Origin: Setoptus koraiensis
Lineage: Eukaryota > Arthropoda
Assembly: GCA_048013815.1 (NCBI GenBank)
Contig: CM106586.1
Location: forward strand, 14,322,001 to 14,386,000
Direction of reading: 5' to 3'
Length of the DNA: 64,000 bases
The notes beneath the pieces were generated by a model. The model was not told where the DNA came from. It was given only the letters and a program-made list of their open reading frames with translations, and did not search any database. How positions within the stretch are numbered: position 1 is the stretch's first letter; every line of letters starts with the position of its first letter. Of the stretch, positions 1-12,400 are shown in pieces. Made by a program: the position numbers and the translations under genes.

Positions 1-997
1 GTTTTGTTCTATATGGTGTTCTAGTTTTTGGGGTTACTGACATCTGGTTGATACTTGTTCTGCTAGTTGGAGTCTGTGTTTTTGGCGTCAAAACGCAAAC
101 ACCATTAGGTGTCGCGCCTGGAGCTGGGGTCCTATTATTAATATTGGCACTGTTCTTTGGCCTTGAGACAGGTGATCTAGCACCACCGTTTGCTGATGGT
201 GTATCAGCTGGTTCTAGATTGAGCGCTAGTGAGGCTTTTAGTGCTCTAGACTTGGGAGCACTTGTTATACAAGCTGAATTGCGAATAAGCCAATTCATCT
301 TTTCGTGAGCAAAATTGTATTCCATGGGTACAAAAGATTCAATTGATGAACATAAGTAAGTACTTCCGCCATAAAATGCTTCCAATGCGTTCACTAATTG
401 TCCTTGAGAATCAAATATAAACCTAACTCCTTTACTGAGAGATATTTGATCGGCTAGCAATCGTGTTAGATCATTCAAAAGAGCATCAAAAGATCTTATT
501 TTTTCTGTATTTAGGGCATAGTTCATGCCTGTAAAAAACTTGTCTCCATTTATGAAGAATCGAATCCTCTTGGCTCGATATCTATTCAATTGTAATTCAT
601 ACAGTTTGCAGTATCGCACAGATTGACTGAGATTGTTGCCTGTATTTGTTTGAGCTTCGATGTTGTCAGTACTGTCCGAAGATCTACTGTCGCATGTATT
701 CTCTTGTTTTGGTACAACTAATACATGACCATTGACTTCCTCATTTGACGTCTTTTCCTTAGAATCCATCTTTGGTGTATTAATTGTATTCAATTTACTA
801 TTACAAGCTGCTCGTATAACTTCCATCGATTTAAGATTGGCTCCTTTCATAGGGGTTACTCGCATTGGATGAATATGAGATATTGGCGGTGGCGACGCGG
901 AAGACCGAGATAGGGACGATGATGTTTCACTCGATGAAGATGCATGGTTTATCATTAGGCGAGGACTCATTTCTCGAGGAAGATATCCGAAATTCAT
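1..997 (-). CDS. Doublecortin-domain protein, N-terminal part (DCX/DCLK family), runs off left edge
   Basis: The minus-strand frame is open from ATG at 995-997 to the window edge (at least 332 residues); an in-frame stop at 1016-1018 supports this start, though Met at 970 is an alternative. About 139 residues of Ser-rich, probably disordered sequence precede a first doublecortin domain (about residues 139-225), recognised from RAKRIRFFINGDKFF, IRSFDALLNDLTRLLAD, GVRFIFDSQGQLV and STYLCSSIESF, which follow the DCX/DCLK N-DC pattern. A Thr/Pro-rich linker follows. The family binds microtubules through tandem DC domains. Whether a second DC domain and a kinase domain follow (DCLK/zyg-8 type) lies outside the window, so the exact subfamily is open. 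No intron is needed in the visible part. Confidence 0.88.
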   Translation of the reverse strand, partial: MNFGYLPREMSPRLMINHASSSSETSSSLSRSSASPPPISHIHPMRVTPMKGANLKSMEVIRAACNSKLNTINTPKMDSKEKTSNEEVNGHVLVVPKQENTCDSRSSDSTDNIEAQTNTGNNLSQSVRYCKLYELQLNRYRAKRIRFFINGDKFFTGMNYALNTEKIRSFDALLNDLTRLLADQISLSKGVRFIFDSQGQLVNALEAFYGGSTYLCSSIESFVPMEYNFAHEKMNWLIRNSACITSAPKSRALKASLALNLEPADTPSANGGARSPVSRPKNSANINNRTPAPGATPNGVCVLTPKTQTPTSRTSINQMSVTPKTRTPYRTK

Positions 998-2500
998 TGA
1001 CTGTTTGTTCCAAAGTTATCCTTTTTTGTATCTTTTTTCTGTCCTTATATTGATGGAATTCATGAGTTTTTGATATCTGTATGAATATAGTTTACCAAAA
1101 GACAATGTGACAACAAAAGTTATTGTTCAAAACTTAAGTTGTGAGTCATACTGGCAATAGGTAGTGTGTTTGAGCGTTTCGATGCTTATCACGCTAGCCG
1201 CCCACACTCAAATATGTTAGAAAAAATGTAATGCTGCTTCTTGTTCTCTCGTTAGTCGAGGTGGATTCGCAGATTAAGATGTTGTTACTGAATTACAACG
1301 ATGACTAGAGGAAATATGGAAGCTATAACAGTTTGAAAAAACATATTGCTATCTCAGATTGTTAGTGTCGTTAATTTGTTTGTATTGTTATGAGTTTTGT
1401 TTCAAAAATAGATTTGAGTTATATTACGCACTTCAGGTATGATGCTTGGTAATAGAGGCGATAGTTTTCTCCAGTTTAGACACTTTTCCATTTTCAGCGA
1501 ATAATTATAATTCTATGTGTGGCGTCATTGATTGAGTAAGATGGCACAGAGCCATAGAAAGTGTAACCAAAGAGACTTTTTTGCGCAAGCCTCTTTTCTA
1601 TATCGATAGTAAGTTATGTGTGTATAGTCTTAAGAATATCATATAAGAACCGTTGCCAATGATGCGACTTTAAATTGAATCTCATATAAAATTTTTCAAA
1701 GACTAAGAGCTGAATGAAGAGTTACAGTTGAATGGTGTATGGTGTGTGAGCTAAAATAATGTCTTGCCTCAATCAACTTATTTCTGTGCACAACAAGCAT
1801 CTGTGGATGCCGTTAAGTCACTAATCAATTAATTTTTTGTCAAGAGAAACGCGTCAACATCAGTTGTTAGTGTTAGGCTTATCTCTATTGATCAGAGGTT
1901 CTGATTGATGGTTGTGGATTTGTTTCTTAGTGATTCTGCGGTGAAACCAATAAATAATACATGTTGTTGTGTAAATAAATTGTATCTGTTTATGCTGCTG
2001 GTCCCAAAAATTGTTGTCATGTGCTTCTGTTTGTCAAGGTTAATTGTTGGCGGTAAAATCACGGTCATATCTTGAATGTTTGAATGATGATTTGTTGATG
2101 TTTTAAATAGTAATAATCTAAGCCTCAATAATCATCGCTAGAATTAACTGCCTCTACTCAAGTTGCCTTGGATAATTCAAGTTCAGGGCCAGTTGAGCGA
2201 AAAGAGTTTCTGGAATTGAATATTTTTGGATATAATCTGAATACCAAGATTGGTGATACCTTGCAAGAATCCTGAGTGTTTGCCGGTCCCCAAAAAACAA
2301 CAATGTGTTTATTGTTTCAATGTAGAGTGGTTTAAAAATAGTTAATTATGATATCGATAAGAGCAATAGTCGGTGGAAACGACGATGATAATGATATTGC
2401 CAATAATATAACAATAATAGTTGTGGGGCGTATGCTTGGCTCTATGTCTGAAACAGGCTTGCAAGTTGCAACAGGGAAGATAATAGAACCATAAGAGAAT

Positions 2501-2509
2501 ACACACACA

Positions 2510-2548
<39 letters not shown>
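2501..2548. repeat. (CA)n microsatellite
   Basis: An almost uninterrupted AC dinucleotide run of about 48 bases with one T interruption. Shorter CA runs follow to about 2585. It produces spurious Cys/Val-rich reading frames on the minus strand. Confidence 0.95.
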
Positions 2549-2550
<2 letters not shown>

Positions 2551-3384
2551 AGCACAATCGTACATGCCACAAACACACACACACAAACAGACGGGCACAG
2601 TTTACTAAAATGAGTTTAGATGCAAAGAGTGTGTAGCAGATTACACAGAGCCAGAGAAACACACACAGGTTGCTTGCACAGAGTCATGCACCCAATGTGC
2701 ATGATAATGCGTCGGCAAATAAATTGAAGAATTAGTACAGATTTCTCCGCCAGAGGAGCATATCCAAGTTATTAGTGCGCACAACCACTGTTCGCTCATA
2801 CTGTTGAGAAGCGTACTAATAATGTAATCACCGCGCTCCTGTTCAACAGAATACAAATCAATAAACAACAGTGAACAAATTATCTTCTGTGCCCACTAGA
2901 ACACGCACAGAACAGCCGCTAAATCTGATGGAACAAGCGATCGTTAGAAACTGTACAAAGTTTGTGATACAAACTATAGAAAGAGGACGACGATTGTGTC
3001 ACAAAACTTTTACTAACCCTGCTCTCCCGTCTAATGTGCTGGTATATTGCAGTAACAGTCTCTTGGTCCAACCACCAGACAGATAGTCACGCACGAACAT
3101 ACAGATACGGACCGTATCATGGAGCACAAATCCATTCCTGACATCCATAAGTTTTAGACAAAGTTGCAACAATACTACTGCTCCTGATAATGGTCCCGCG
3201 ACTATACAGTTGCACAAGTTAACTTACAGTTTTCTTTAGCATGCCCTCCCATGCTCTGATACGGATGATGCAGAGGAGGAATCTTTTCAGCAACCTTGCA
3301 AACTTGACACAAAGTTCATCATCTGCGCTCCATGATGCTACTATGATACTTGATCCATAACTAATAGATTGATGGATGAATGAC

Positions 3385-3390
<6 letters not shown>

Positions 3391-3418
<28 letters not shown>
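3391..3418. repeat. (GA)n microsatellite
   Basis: A pure GA dinucleotide run of about 28 bases in the non-coding interval. Confidence 0.95.
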
Positions 3419-3428
<10 letters not shown>

Positions 3429-6408
3429 TATACATCGCCTTTCGTAACTCTCTTGAGCAGTCTAGAATCTTGATACAGATGACTTGTGCTCAAGTAATAC
3501 TTCTTCGTTCTATGTGTTCGCATAGACTAGACGGAGTGATACTTATATTATAGCTTGAAAAAGAAGAAAAACTACAAACTATATAATAGTTGTGGCGGTG
3601 CTCTGTGTGTGAATAAGAAAAATGATAAATGTTCTTTTGTTGTCGTGTGTATTTGTTTAGCGCACTATACATATATGCGCTAAATGAATAGCACTCTAGA
3701 ATACTATGCTCTATAGTTTGATACAGTTTAGAAAATGTCTAAGCTATTGATTGTCTGAGATATTTGTATGCTGAATGTGTTTCGATCCACTGTTTTATGC
3801 CCTCTGTAGCTCTCTAGAAAATCGTAAAAGAATCACCACATTTTATTGAGCAAACCAATTATCAAGTCCCGCTTGCTACCTGTTTGATCTAATTTTATCC
3901 CCCTTCTTTCTCTCAAACACATACACACACACACTGTTGTATGAAGTCATCCTCATGTGCATTCATATTGTGCAAACAGTGTATGACATAACGATAAACT
4001 TGATTCGCGACTAAATCAAGTTGCTTACTTTTGCTATAATCATCACCATAATTGCAAAAATATACCATGAGTGGTCTGAGCATCTGTCAAGACGAAGTTG
4101 TTCTATAAGTGGACATGAACTGTTGCGTGGTATTGTTAATAAGTTCACCTATACACACATGGTGCATGACTGATCTAGAGAGAAGCGTGCCTTATGGACC
4201 CAGTTAAGATACCACTGTTGCCGAGCTCGAATTGACCTACTAATCTCAGATCGAATAGGTCTACATATCATCAACTTGAATAAGACATCCTATTAGCCTT
4301 TCCACACATTGTCGAGACAGCTACGATATAATCTGGTTGCTTGCTCACAGTGTCAGGTAGTGAGATCTGCAATAGTAGTATAATTGGTGATATCTCCACC
4401 AATTTCATACATTCTATATTCTCATCATTTCTCCTATGTGTTCATCGCTATTTAGCTGGAGCCATCACTGATAAGATCTATGAGCTTTTTGCTCAGTGAC
4501 TTAAACACCTTTTAACTGACATGTATTTTACATATATTTTAGCGATTGTAGATTAGATAATGTTCGACGGATCTGTTTAATTATGACGAGATTAACTTGT
4601 CAACTTGATGAAATATCGCATACTGATTGATCTCTCTATATCAAGTTTAGGATCCGTAGATCAGACGATGATAGTTCAAAGCGTTGTGATAGTTTTTACT
4701 GTTGGACACAAAAACACTCTCAAATAGATTAGACTTAGATTGGGTAGTCAATATGTTGCTAGGTTGCTGGTGGAGTTTGACTAATGATTTGACCCAAAAA
4801 AAAAGGAAAGAAATTTCAGATCTCCGCTTGTATACAAAAACACCTTTGGTCGTTGTTGCCTTGAGTGAGCGTGTGCTTGTGTGATATACACAAAATCCCA
4901 GTTGTGTGCTTATCAGTTTTCCAAATGCACATTCGGCCCAAGAACACCAGCTCACAAACAGAGAGACGGACGTTCGCTGAAGCTCTGGACCAAGTGCCAT
5001 CATAAGCCTCAAGTTATAAAATACAATGTGCTGCACGGTTGCACAGAACGCTCAAAAAATGTTTGTGTGCTGTATCTTTCAAGATCAATGTAAGTGTTAG
5101 GTGTGCAATAGAATCGTAGAAATTATTCTATGCTCGTTGCACGAAAAAACGATCTGTGCCCACTTAGAATCCACTGTCTATTTCAAACAAGACATTGTAG
5201 AAGGCCCCGGCATAATCAGTTCAATCTGATAGTTCGCTTTGGCCACCCTCCACTGCAGAGAACGAACGAAATGAATGGACCACCAAAACACACACTCACT
5301 GTGAATAACGAATGGACGCGCATATTCGATGCTCTCGAGTTGACGCACGCCCAAAAAAGAAGCTCTTTTTCTCTTGCTTCATTAGTCTGATTTCTTTCCA
5401 TAATATTTATATCATCGCCTACAATATCATTTATTCCAATTCCATTGTTGCTACCAGAATTGTCATCGATTCGAACACAACCTCGAGAGCTATTTTTGCT
5501 TAATATTGACAAATTATCACCAAAAAGAAGAGACAACGAAAACATTATTTGCATTGTCACAGACACTATTTGTGTATTGTCCTGGGATCCATTAGGATTG
5601 AACAAAAAATTCTCTCTTTATTGTACTGCCACAAACTGCAAAAAACACTCCACCAGTCTATTGCCACAAAGCACCACCATATATTGGATAACAGATATAG
5701 ATAGGTGACCATTTCATTGATACTGGATCGTTTGCACAATCTAACAGACCAAGGAATATAATAGCAAGCAGGCGTAATCTACTTTATCTATTCTAGTCGC
5801 ATATCATACCAACTAACTGTTTGTTCCTTCCTTCAGCCATAATCATTTGCAGTATACTTAAAAGGTGTCTTATGAGATTATTATTATTTTGATTATGATA
5901 CTCTGAATCAAATTTACCTTGAGCTTAGCATTATGTTCTGCTTCCGTCAAGGAGTCACTCAGTAAATTATGCATAACTCACATAAATTCAGGAATATTAT
6001 AGTAGTGTTACATTGTTACTCATTAGCAACTTCTTGCATAGACCATAGCGAGTTGTAAAACTGCTTAAACAAAGTCAATCCACTTCAAAATTCAAAACAG
6101 AAATTGAACCAGCAACTCAATCATTATATGTAGGCATCTCATGTCCATCATCAACAATAATATCTTATGCTCTATGGTCTGACATCAACAAAGGCCGAAC
6201 CCAACGCTAACGTTTCGTAATTTGCATCAACAATCATCAAATCGTATCAATCATTAAAATATTCAATTATTGGTGCCCTGATTTAGAGTATAGAGATTAT
6301 ATTGATTCTTCAAATGATTGGACTAAAGCACAGAAATATTGTTTATGTAGTAGACATCAAATGTTGATTTAAATATATTGAATTAATCCACAACCAAAGC
6401 CGCTCGAA

Positions 6409-9400
6409 ATGGCGGCTCACGAGCCTAGTGAGTCATTTTGGACACTCACTAGGCCTTCTAAGAACCTGAAAAAACATCATGATGCCAATCAAAGAACATT
6501 CAATATCAGTGTTGTCGGTTTGTCTGGTACAGAAAAAGACAAAGGACCTATAGGTATAGGAAAGAGCTGTTTCTGTAATAGATTTATTAGGAGCGCGGCT
6601 GATGAGTTCCATGTTGATCACATATCGGTGCTGAGTCAGTCTGATTTTAGTGGTCGCGTCGTTAACAACGATCATTGGCTTTATTGGGGATCTGTGATAA
6701 AATCAGACGAAGGAGTCGATCTCACATTTAACGTGATCGAGCAAACCGAATTTGTTGATGATTCATGCTTTCAACCTTTCAAAAGTGGTAAAACCGAACC
6801 TTACCATAAGAGATGCGCTAATACTAGGCTGATCTCCGCTGAAAAATTGATGTACATATGCAAAAATCAACTAGGAATAGAAAAAGAATATGAACAAAAG
6901 TATCTCCACGACGGCAAGTTCAATGTAGACGGTTTTCTCTGTTTATTTGACGTGAGTGAAGTCCAAGGAAGAGCAATTGAGCGTCAGGTTGAGATGACAA
7001 ATTCAATTCTCATGAATCTGATAAAAACAAAAAAACCTATTGTTCTTGTTACAACCAAACATGACGAAGCTAGTGAGTTGCTAGTTCTTGAAGCGGCACG
7101 TCTAGTCAGTAAGCGCGAATTTAGAGGATCCATACCGATTGTAGAAACATCAGCATTGGAAAATGTTAACGTCAATTTAGCTTTCATCGTCTGTTCTCAG
7201 CTCATTGATCGCACTCGTGGAAGAGTAAAAATTATACCATATTTTGAGGCTTACCGGAGCCACAAAGATCTTCTGAACGCCGCAAGTGATGCCTATTTAG
7301 GTCTAATACGTTCTACAGTTATGGACTACAGAAGCTCATGGCAACAAGTGTGCATCAAGTTATCTCACAACCCTGAATTCCTACAATATACATACCTTCA
7401 TGGTTTGGATAAAGCAATGTCAGTATTCAGATGTCATATAAAAAGATTGGGAGATGAATTCACTAACAGGAAAGTGCAGATTTACATCAAGATACTTCCT
7501 GAAATCTTGAATCAAGTGCTACCACAGATAAATGCCTCTTGCAGATACCTTTCTGGATCCAACGAAGAATTAGAAGAGTCTTGGAACTCCGTTAAAGCGC
7601 AACTTCGATCTCATCCTCTTTTTGAGCGTTACTTCGTCGAAACTCCGCCAAACGTTCCATGGCAAGAGACTGATTTAATACATTCAGGAGATAATAGAAT
7701 CGCAGTTGGATGGTTAGACTCACGAGAGGCAAAACATGTTTATCATCAGATACTAATGTGTTTGAATACTAAGGAAAGAAAGATCGCTTCTAAAGAAATA
7801 TTCGCTCAAGTGCTAGACTCTCTTCGTGTTCCGATTGGACAACCATTTTTTGAAGTGAAGTCTTTGGTGGCAGGAAACGAAAGTCTCGATCTTCTAAATG
7901 ATCAAGACTTATTTGACATCTACGCGCAATATCAGCGCAAAGCACTTGATAAAGCTAGAAGCAACTTTCAAGAACTATTATCTGAAAATGCTGAACATCT
8001 GCATCATCTAACCTCGACTAATAGAACTATTACCCAGGATGATATTATGACTATCAATTCAATGTTACAGCATGATGAGAGATACCAGGCTTTAGAGAGA
8101 TTCGACCAGGAGCGGACTTTAATGATTATCAGGCATCTTAGCTTCATCCATAGCCCAGTGGCGGAACAATGTCCATCATTTCCATATTGTGTAGAACCTG
8201 GAGTTGAAAGATTGTTACTTTCTCGAGTTCAAGAACTGATAACTCGTATTGACACTAAACAGCTACCAAATCTGCAAGAGACTTGGAGCATGATCATTAT
8301 AGGACCTCGGAGACCTAGTCAACAACTGATTCTTGCTCTAAACGTCCTGAATTCTAGGTCCCCTAAATCATCTCAGATAAGCATGAATTTCACAGTTCTT
8401 GATACTGCTGAGGAGGTTGATTCCCATGCATACGAATTCAATCAAATTGATCACAAACCGAAAGGCTGCCTGTGCATTTACACAAATAAGCGCTCTTTAG
8501 ATTATGTTACAGAGAGCCTGGCGAAATTACTAAACAATCAGAATAGCAATCAAATGAACAACAGGCCCTCACTGGGTAATCCACCAATCGTGATGCTATA
8601 CGCAGCTGATATTGGACTTGATGAAAGAGACCTGAATCTCTTGGAAGCTGAGGGTCAGAGTCATGCTTCTAATTTTCATTGCCCGTTCATGAATGTTACT
8701 GCCTTGGACCAGTACCGACATCATCAGCAGAATAACTTATTGAAAAACGAATTTAACGGGTTTATGACAAACGATTGCGCCAGTTTGGACTACGGTTGTA
8801 TTGATGGTGCTTTCAATGTTTTGAAGGAGGCCATCAACAAAAGAATATGTCTTACCAAATTGTATACAAATCAAGAACTCATACCTCGTCAAGCATTCAA
8901 CCCTGACGTCAAAATACTTATGTGTATCTTCTGTGGTGAGCCCTACTCCCTCGATGACATATTGGAAAAAATGTTCCTGAACTACAACTTCTGCTACATC
9001 ACTTCGTCGAAATCTCTGTGCATAAAAATGATGTTGAATAATGAGGAGCGATATGTTGAGATAATTATCACTTCATATACCCACGGAGCCTTAAATTATC
9101 GGGATGATCTTTTACACGGATTCATTTTGCTGTGCTCAACCAAGCGCAAGGCTTCATTGGCCATAATGAATGCATTCTCATTTAACATACCTTGCACGCC
9201 CATACAAGTAGTGTCTGTGAGAGACAGTAGTCACAACAATTTTATAAGACAGGACTCATCGCAACCGATGATGAGTGACCTAAATGACAATCAAAATAGC
9301 CCTGGTATGCATAATCAAGATGAGGATGAACTAACTTTGTCTCTAATACAAGAAGCACAAGGTACCGCGAATCGTTTGAAAGGTCATTTCTTGCTGTTAG

Positions 9401-12400
9401 ATCTCAACAGCAATAACAATAACTATGACTCTTACGTGGACCAATTGAACCCTTTTATATCAACTGTGCTAGATAGAAAACCATTTATTGAGAAAGTTTT
9501 TGAAACAGATGACAACGATTCTGAAGACAATTTAGATGATACTACCAATGCTCAAACAGAATCAGGATTAATCAGAGATTCCAGCTTCGTATACAGGAGA
9601 GATTACAACGAAAATCGTCTATCCTCGTCCTTCCGAAACATGGGTCATCAGTCCACTTGCGCCAGTAGTGAGGACGACCTTGATGATAGACGTGGAGAGA
9701 GGTGCGGTGACAAGACTGCTAGTGATGAGTCTGAAGTGTACTCTACTTTATCAAGTGGTCAGAATGAACATCATTTAGTGCAGCCTAGCAAGTTGAAGAA
9801 GAATCCCGAAGGTAAGTTGTAAATTCTTAATTGCACTAATACAAATTACTAAGGTGTTTTCGTTTGACCTGATCTTTACTAGCTACTGAAATCTATCTCG
9901 TGATTAAATCTACTCTATTCATGCTTTCCTATCACCGCTATCTTCACTCTACTCTGACCTTTCGCAAACTATGATCAGACTTTTCTCAATTCTTTGGGTT
10001 CTCTAACAAATCTAGTACTCACAATGCCAATGAGTTATACATCAACCGTCCTCTGCCACCTATACCTCAAGAAAATGCAATCAATTTCATCCAGCCTAAC
10101 CAGTTTAATCAAGATCGTCAACCAATGGGCGATATTCAGTGTAATCTTCAATCAAACCCAAATTTTCTTGCCAACCATGCTCAACGTTTGTCTGATAACT
10201 CAAACATAGACAGAAAGCCATCACATGAAACACTCAATATCTTTTCCGAATCTAGAATACAATCTCAGCTACCCGAAACGTCTAACTTCATTGACAATCC
10301 ATCTATAGACGTATCACACCGAAACTCAGATGAATGTTCTAACTTGCTCAAAATAGATAAGAATCTGAATCATTCTGAAATTATATATTTAGCCAAAAAT
10401 CAATTTCTCACAACTGGTGCTTTCAACTTCCCCAACAACCCAAGCAAATCGTCTATTTTAGCAGAACAAAATCCTTATACATCTAGTATGTTAGCGGACC
10501 GATTACCGCTAAATGTAAACAGTTACAAGCAAAAAGCATTTCGCCGATTCATGTCATGTGATGAAGCAGTCCGCCAAAATAATCCTTCGTCACATCACAA
10601 TCTTGGGAAGCATCTGCCTAATAATGTTGGCGAATTTTCCAATCATTCAAACCATTTAGACAAGTTGCTCTCACTATCATTCGATGCACATCGCGATTCA
10701 TTTAATATCCCACCGGATTGTAATGAAATTCGAGGAAGGAATTTCATAAGTGATTACGATACGAGTAATACATCCGAAGATCGTTCCATGTTGATTGCCC
10801 GAGCCTCGGCTAGTCTAAAAGACCAACTTTCCAGACAAAGATTGTTAGATGAAGAGCAACTGAGGTTGAAGAAACGTGCAGCTGAAATAGAATCTCTGCT
10901 GGCAGCTAGTAAAAATCGTTTAGCTGCTAGCTTAAATGACCAAAAAATGCATTCAGTAATTCAAAGTAAGCTGTCATCTTCCTGCGACACAAAATCTGGC
11001 TCACCTCCATCATCGCCATATCGATCTAGTGTGCCTTATAAGACATGTGAAGAAAATCATTCGGAATCGTCTCTCTCATCATTCACTATGCAAACTATGT
11101 TGGCTGCTGATAACGAACAGAAGACAATCGAAAATTTTGATTTAGTTTACAAGAAATCAAATGATGAGTGTGCGAATAACGATGACGAAGATTACGTCAA
11201 TATTGACGAAGAAGATGACACAATCGACTACGATGAGGTTCCCGAATCTCAAAATATTGGCAGAGAAATTGGTGTTATTGAGAAGGAAAGCAACATGAAC
11301 GCACCAAATCAAGATGAGAAACAAGACCTAGAGCAAAGTGAACAAAGCAAACTCCAAATTACTGATGGTGAATATTCTTTCCCCTCTCCTATCTCTGGCT
11401 GAGTTTTGTGCAGAGATAGCCTACCAGTCATCTATGAGTGTACCTGCAGCATCACCGATGCGACACAATGGCTTCATTATGATTATTCTGTAGCTTACAT
11501 TAGTAGTTTACTTGGACTCGCCAGTATGCATGTTGCTTGCCGCAATGGTTGAATTTTGTTTTGACTTTGTTATAGATTCCAAGTTTGCTATGATTTTCTG
11601 ACATACAACTGTTTTTGTTACTATTACTTTAGTTATATAGCTAGCTGCATGATGTTTCTAATGGTGTGTTCGCTTGACTAATCTTCGACACAGAAGATAT
11701 AGTATTCTATTTTAGATTTTCCATGACATGACCTTACTGTGAATCAACAATACTGATAATTGCTCCTTCGGTCAGCCAAGAACTGACGCTGGACAAGAAA
11801 AGTATAAGAAGCTGTTAGGGCAATGTTGTTGTTTCGAAGTGCTTCAGAATTTTATATCAAACAATCGTGTCTCCTCCTAGAGTACATGTGGCTGTTTGTA
11901 TGAAGAGAAAGGAGTTTGGTCTCATTTCTATTTACCTGCCTATTGAGCTCTCCAAAAACTGTCATCAAGTCTGAAAGAGAAAGAAAAAGGAGAAAAAAGT
12001 GCTCTCTTGAATTCATATTGACAGCAATACAACTTGATACAACTTATCATTGTTGAGTGAATATATAAAGAAAAAGCTGCTAGTGGTGGCTAGTGGTATT
12101 GTGCAATGCCGTAGACAACAAACGCACACAAGAAGTAACTGTATTCCAATTATTGGAAGTTGTTCTACCCTCCCCTCTTTCGACGACCAGATTGTCGTCT
12201 AACTGAGCTAAAAAGAGGTGGACCACAGCTACAGCTATTATTTCATGCAACAATAGTTGTAAAAGTGGTTGAAACACCCGTTATCTTTGCAAGAGTCAAG
12301 CTCTCATCGATGTTAGCAGATAATGTGATTGTGGGAGAAATCGAGAGACACTAGGATATATACGCAAGCTAGATTACTTGCTGTAGCCAATAAATTCTCA

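Larger units (their letters stand above)
998..6408. other. Non-coding interval between divergent DCX-type and p190 RhoGAP genes
   Basis: About 5.4 kb with only short ORFs, mostly from non-ATG starts and without recognisable domains. It must hold both promoters and 5' leaders. It is AT-rich and contains a CA microsatellite (2501-2548), a GA run (3391-3418) and a short CA run near 3920. I recognise no RNA gene or mobile element here. Confidence 0.6.

Noticed and set aside
2332..2662. Cys/Val-rich minus-strand ORFs
   Set aside because: Translations of the CA microsatellite (CVCVCV).
4647..5605. ORFs of 129 residues on the minus strand (4647-5036, 5216-5605)
   Set aside because: The first opens on GTG; both are low in complexity and show no domain or neighbouring exons.
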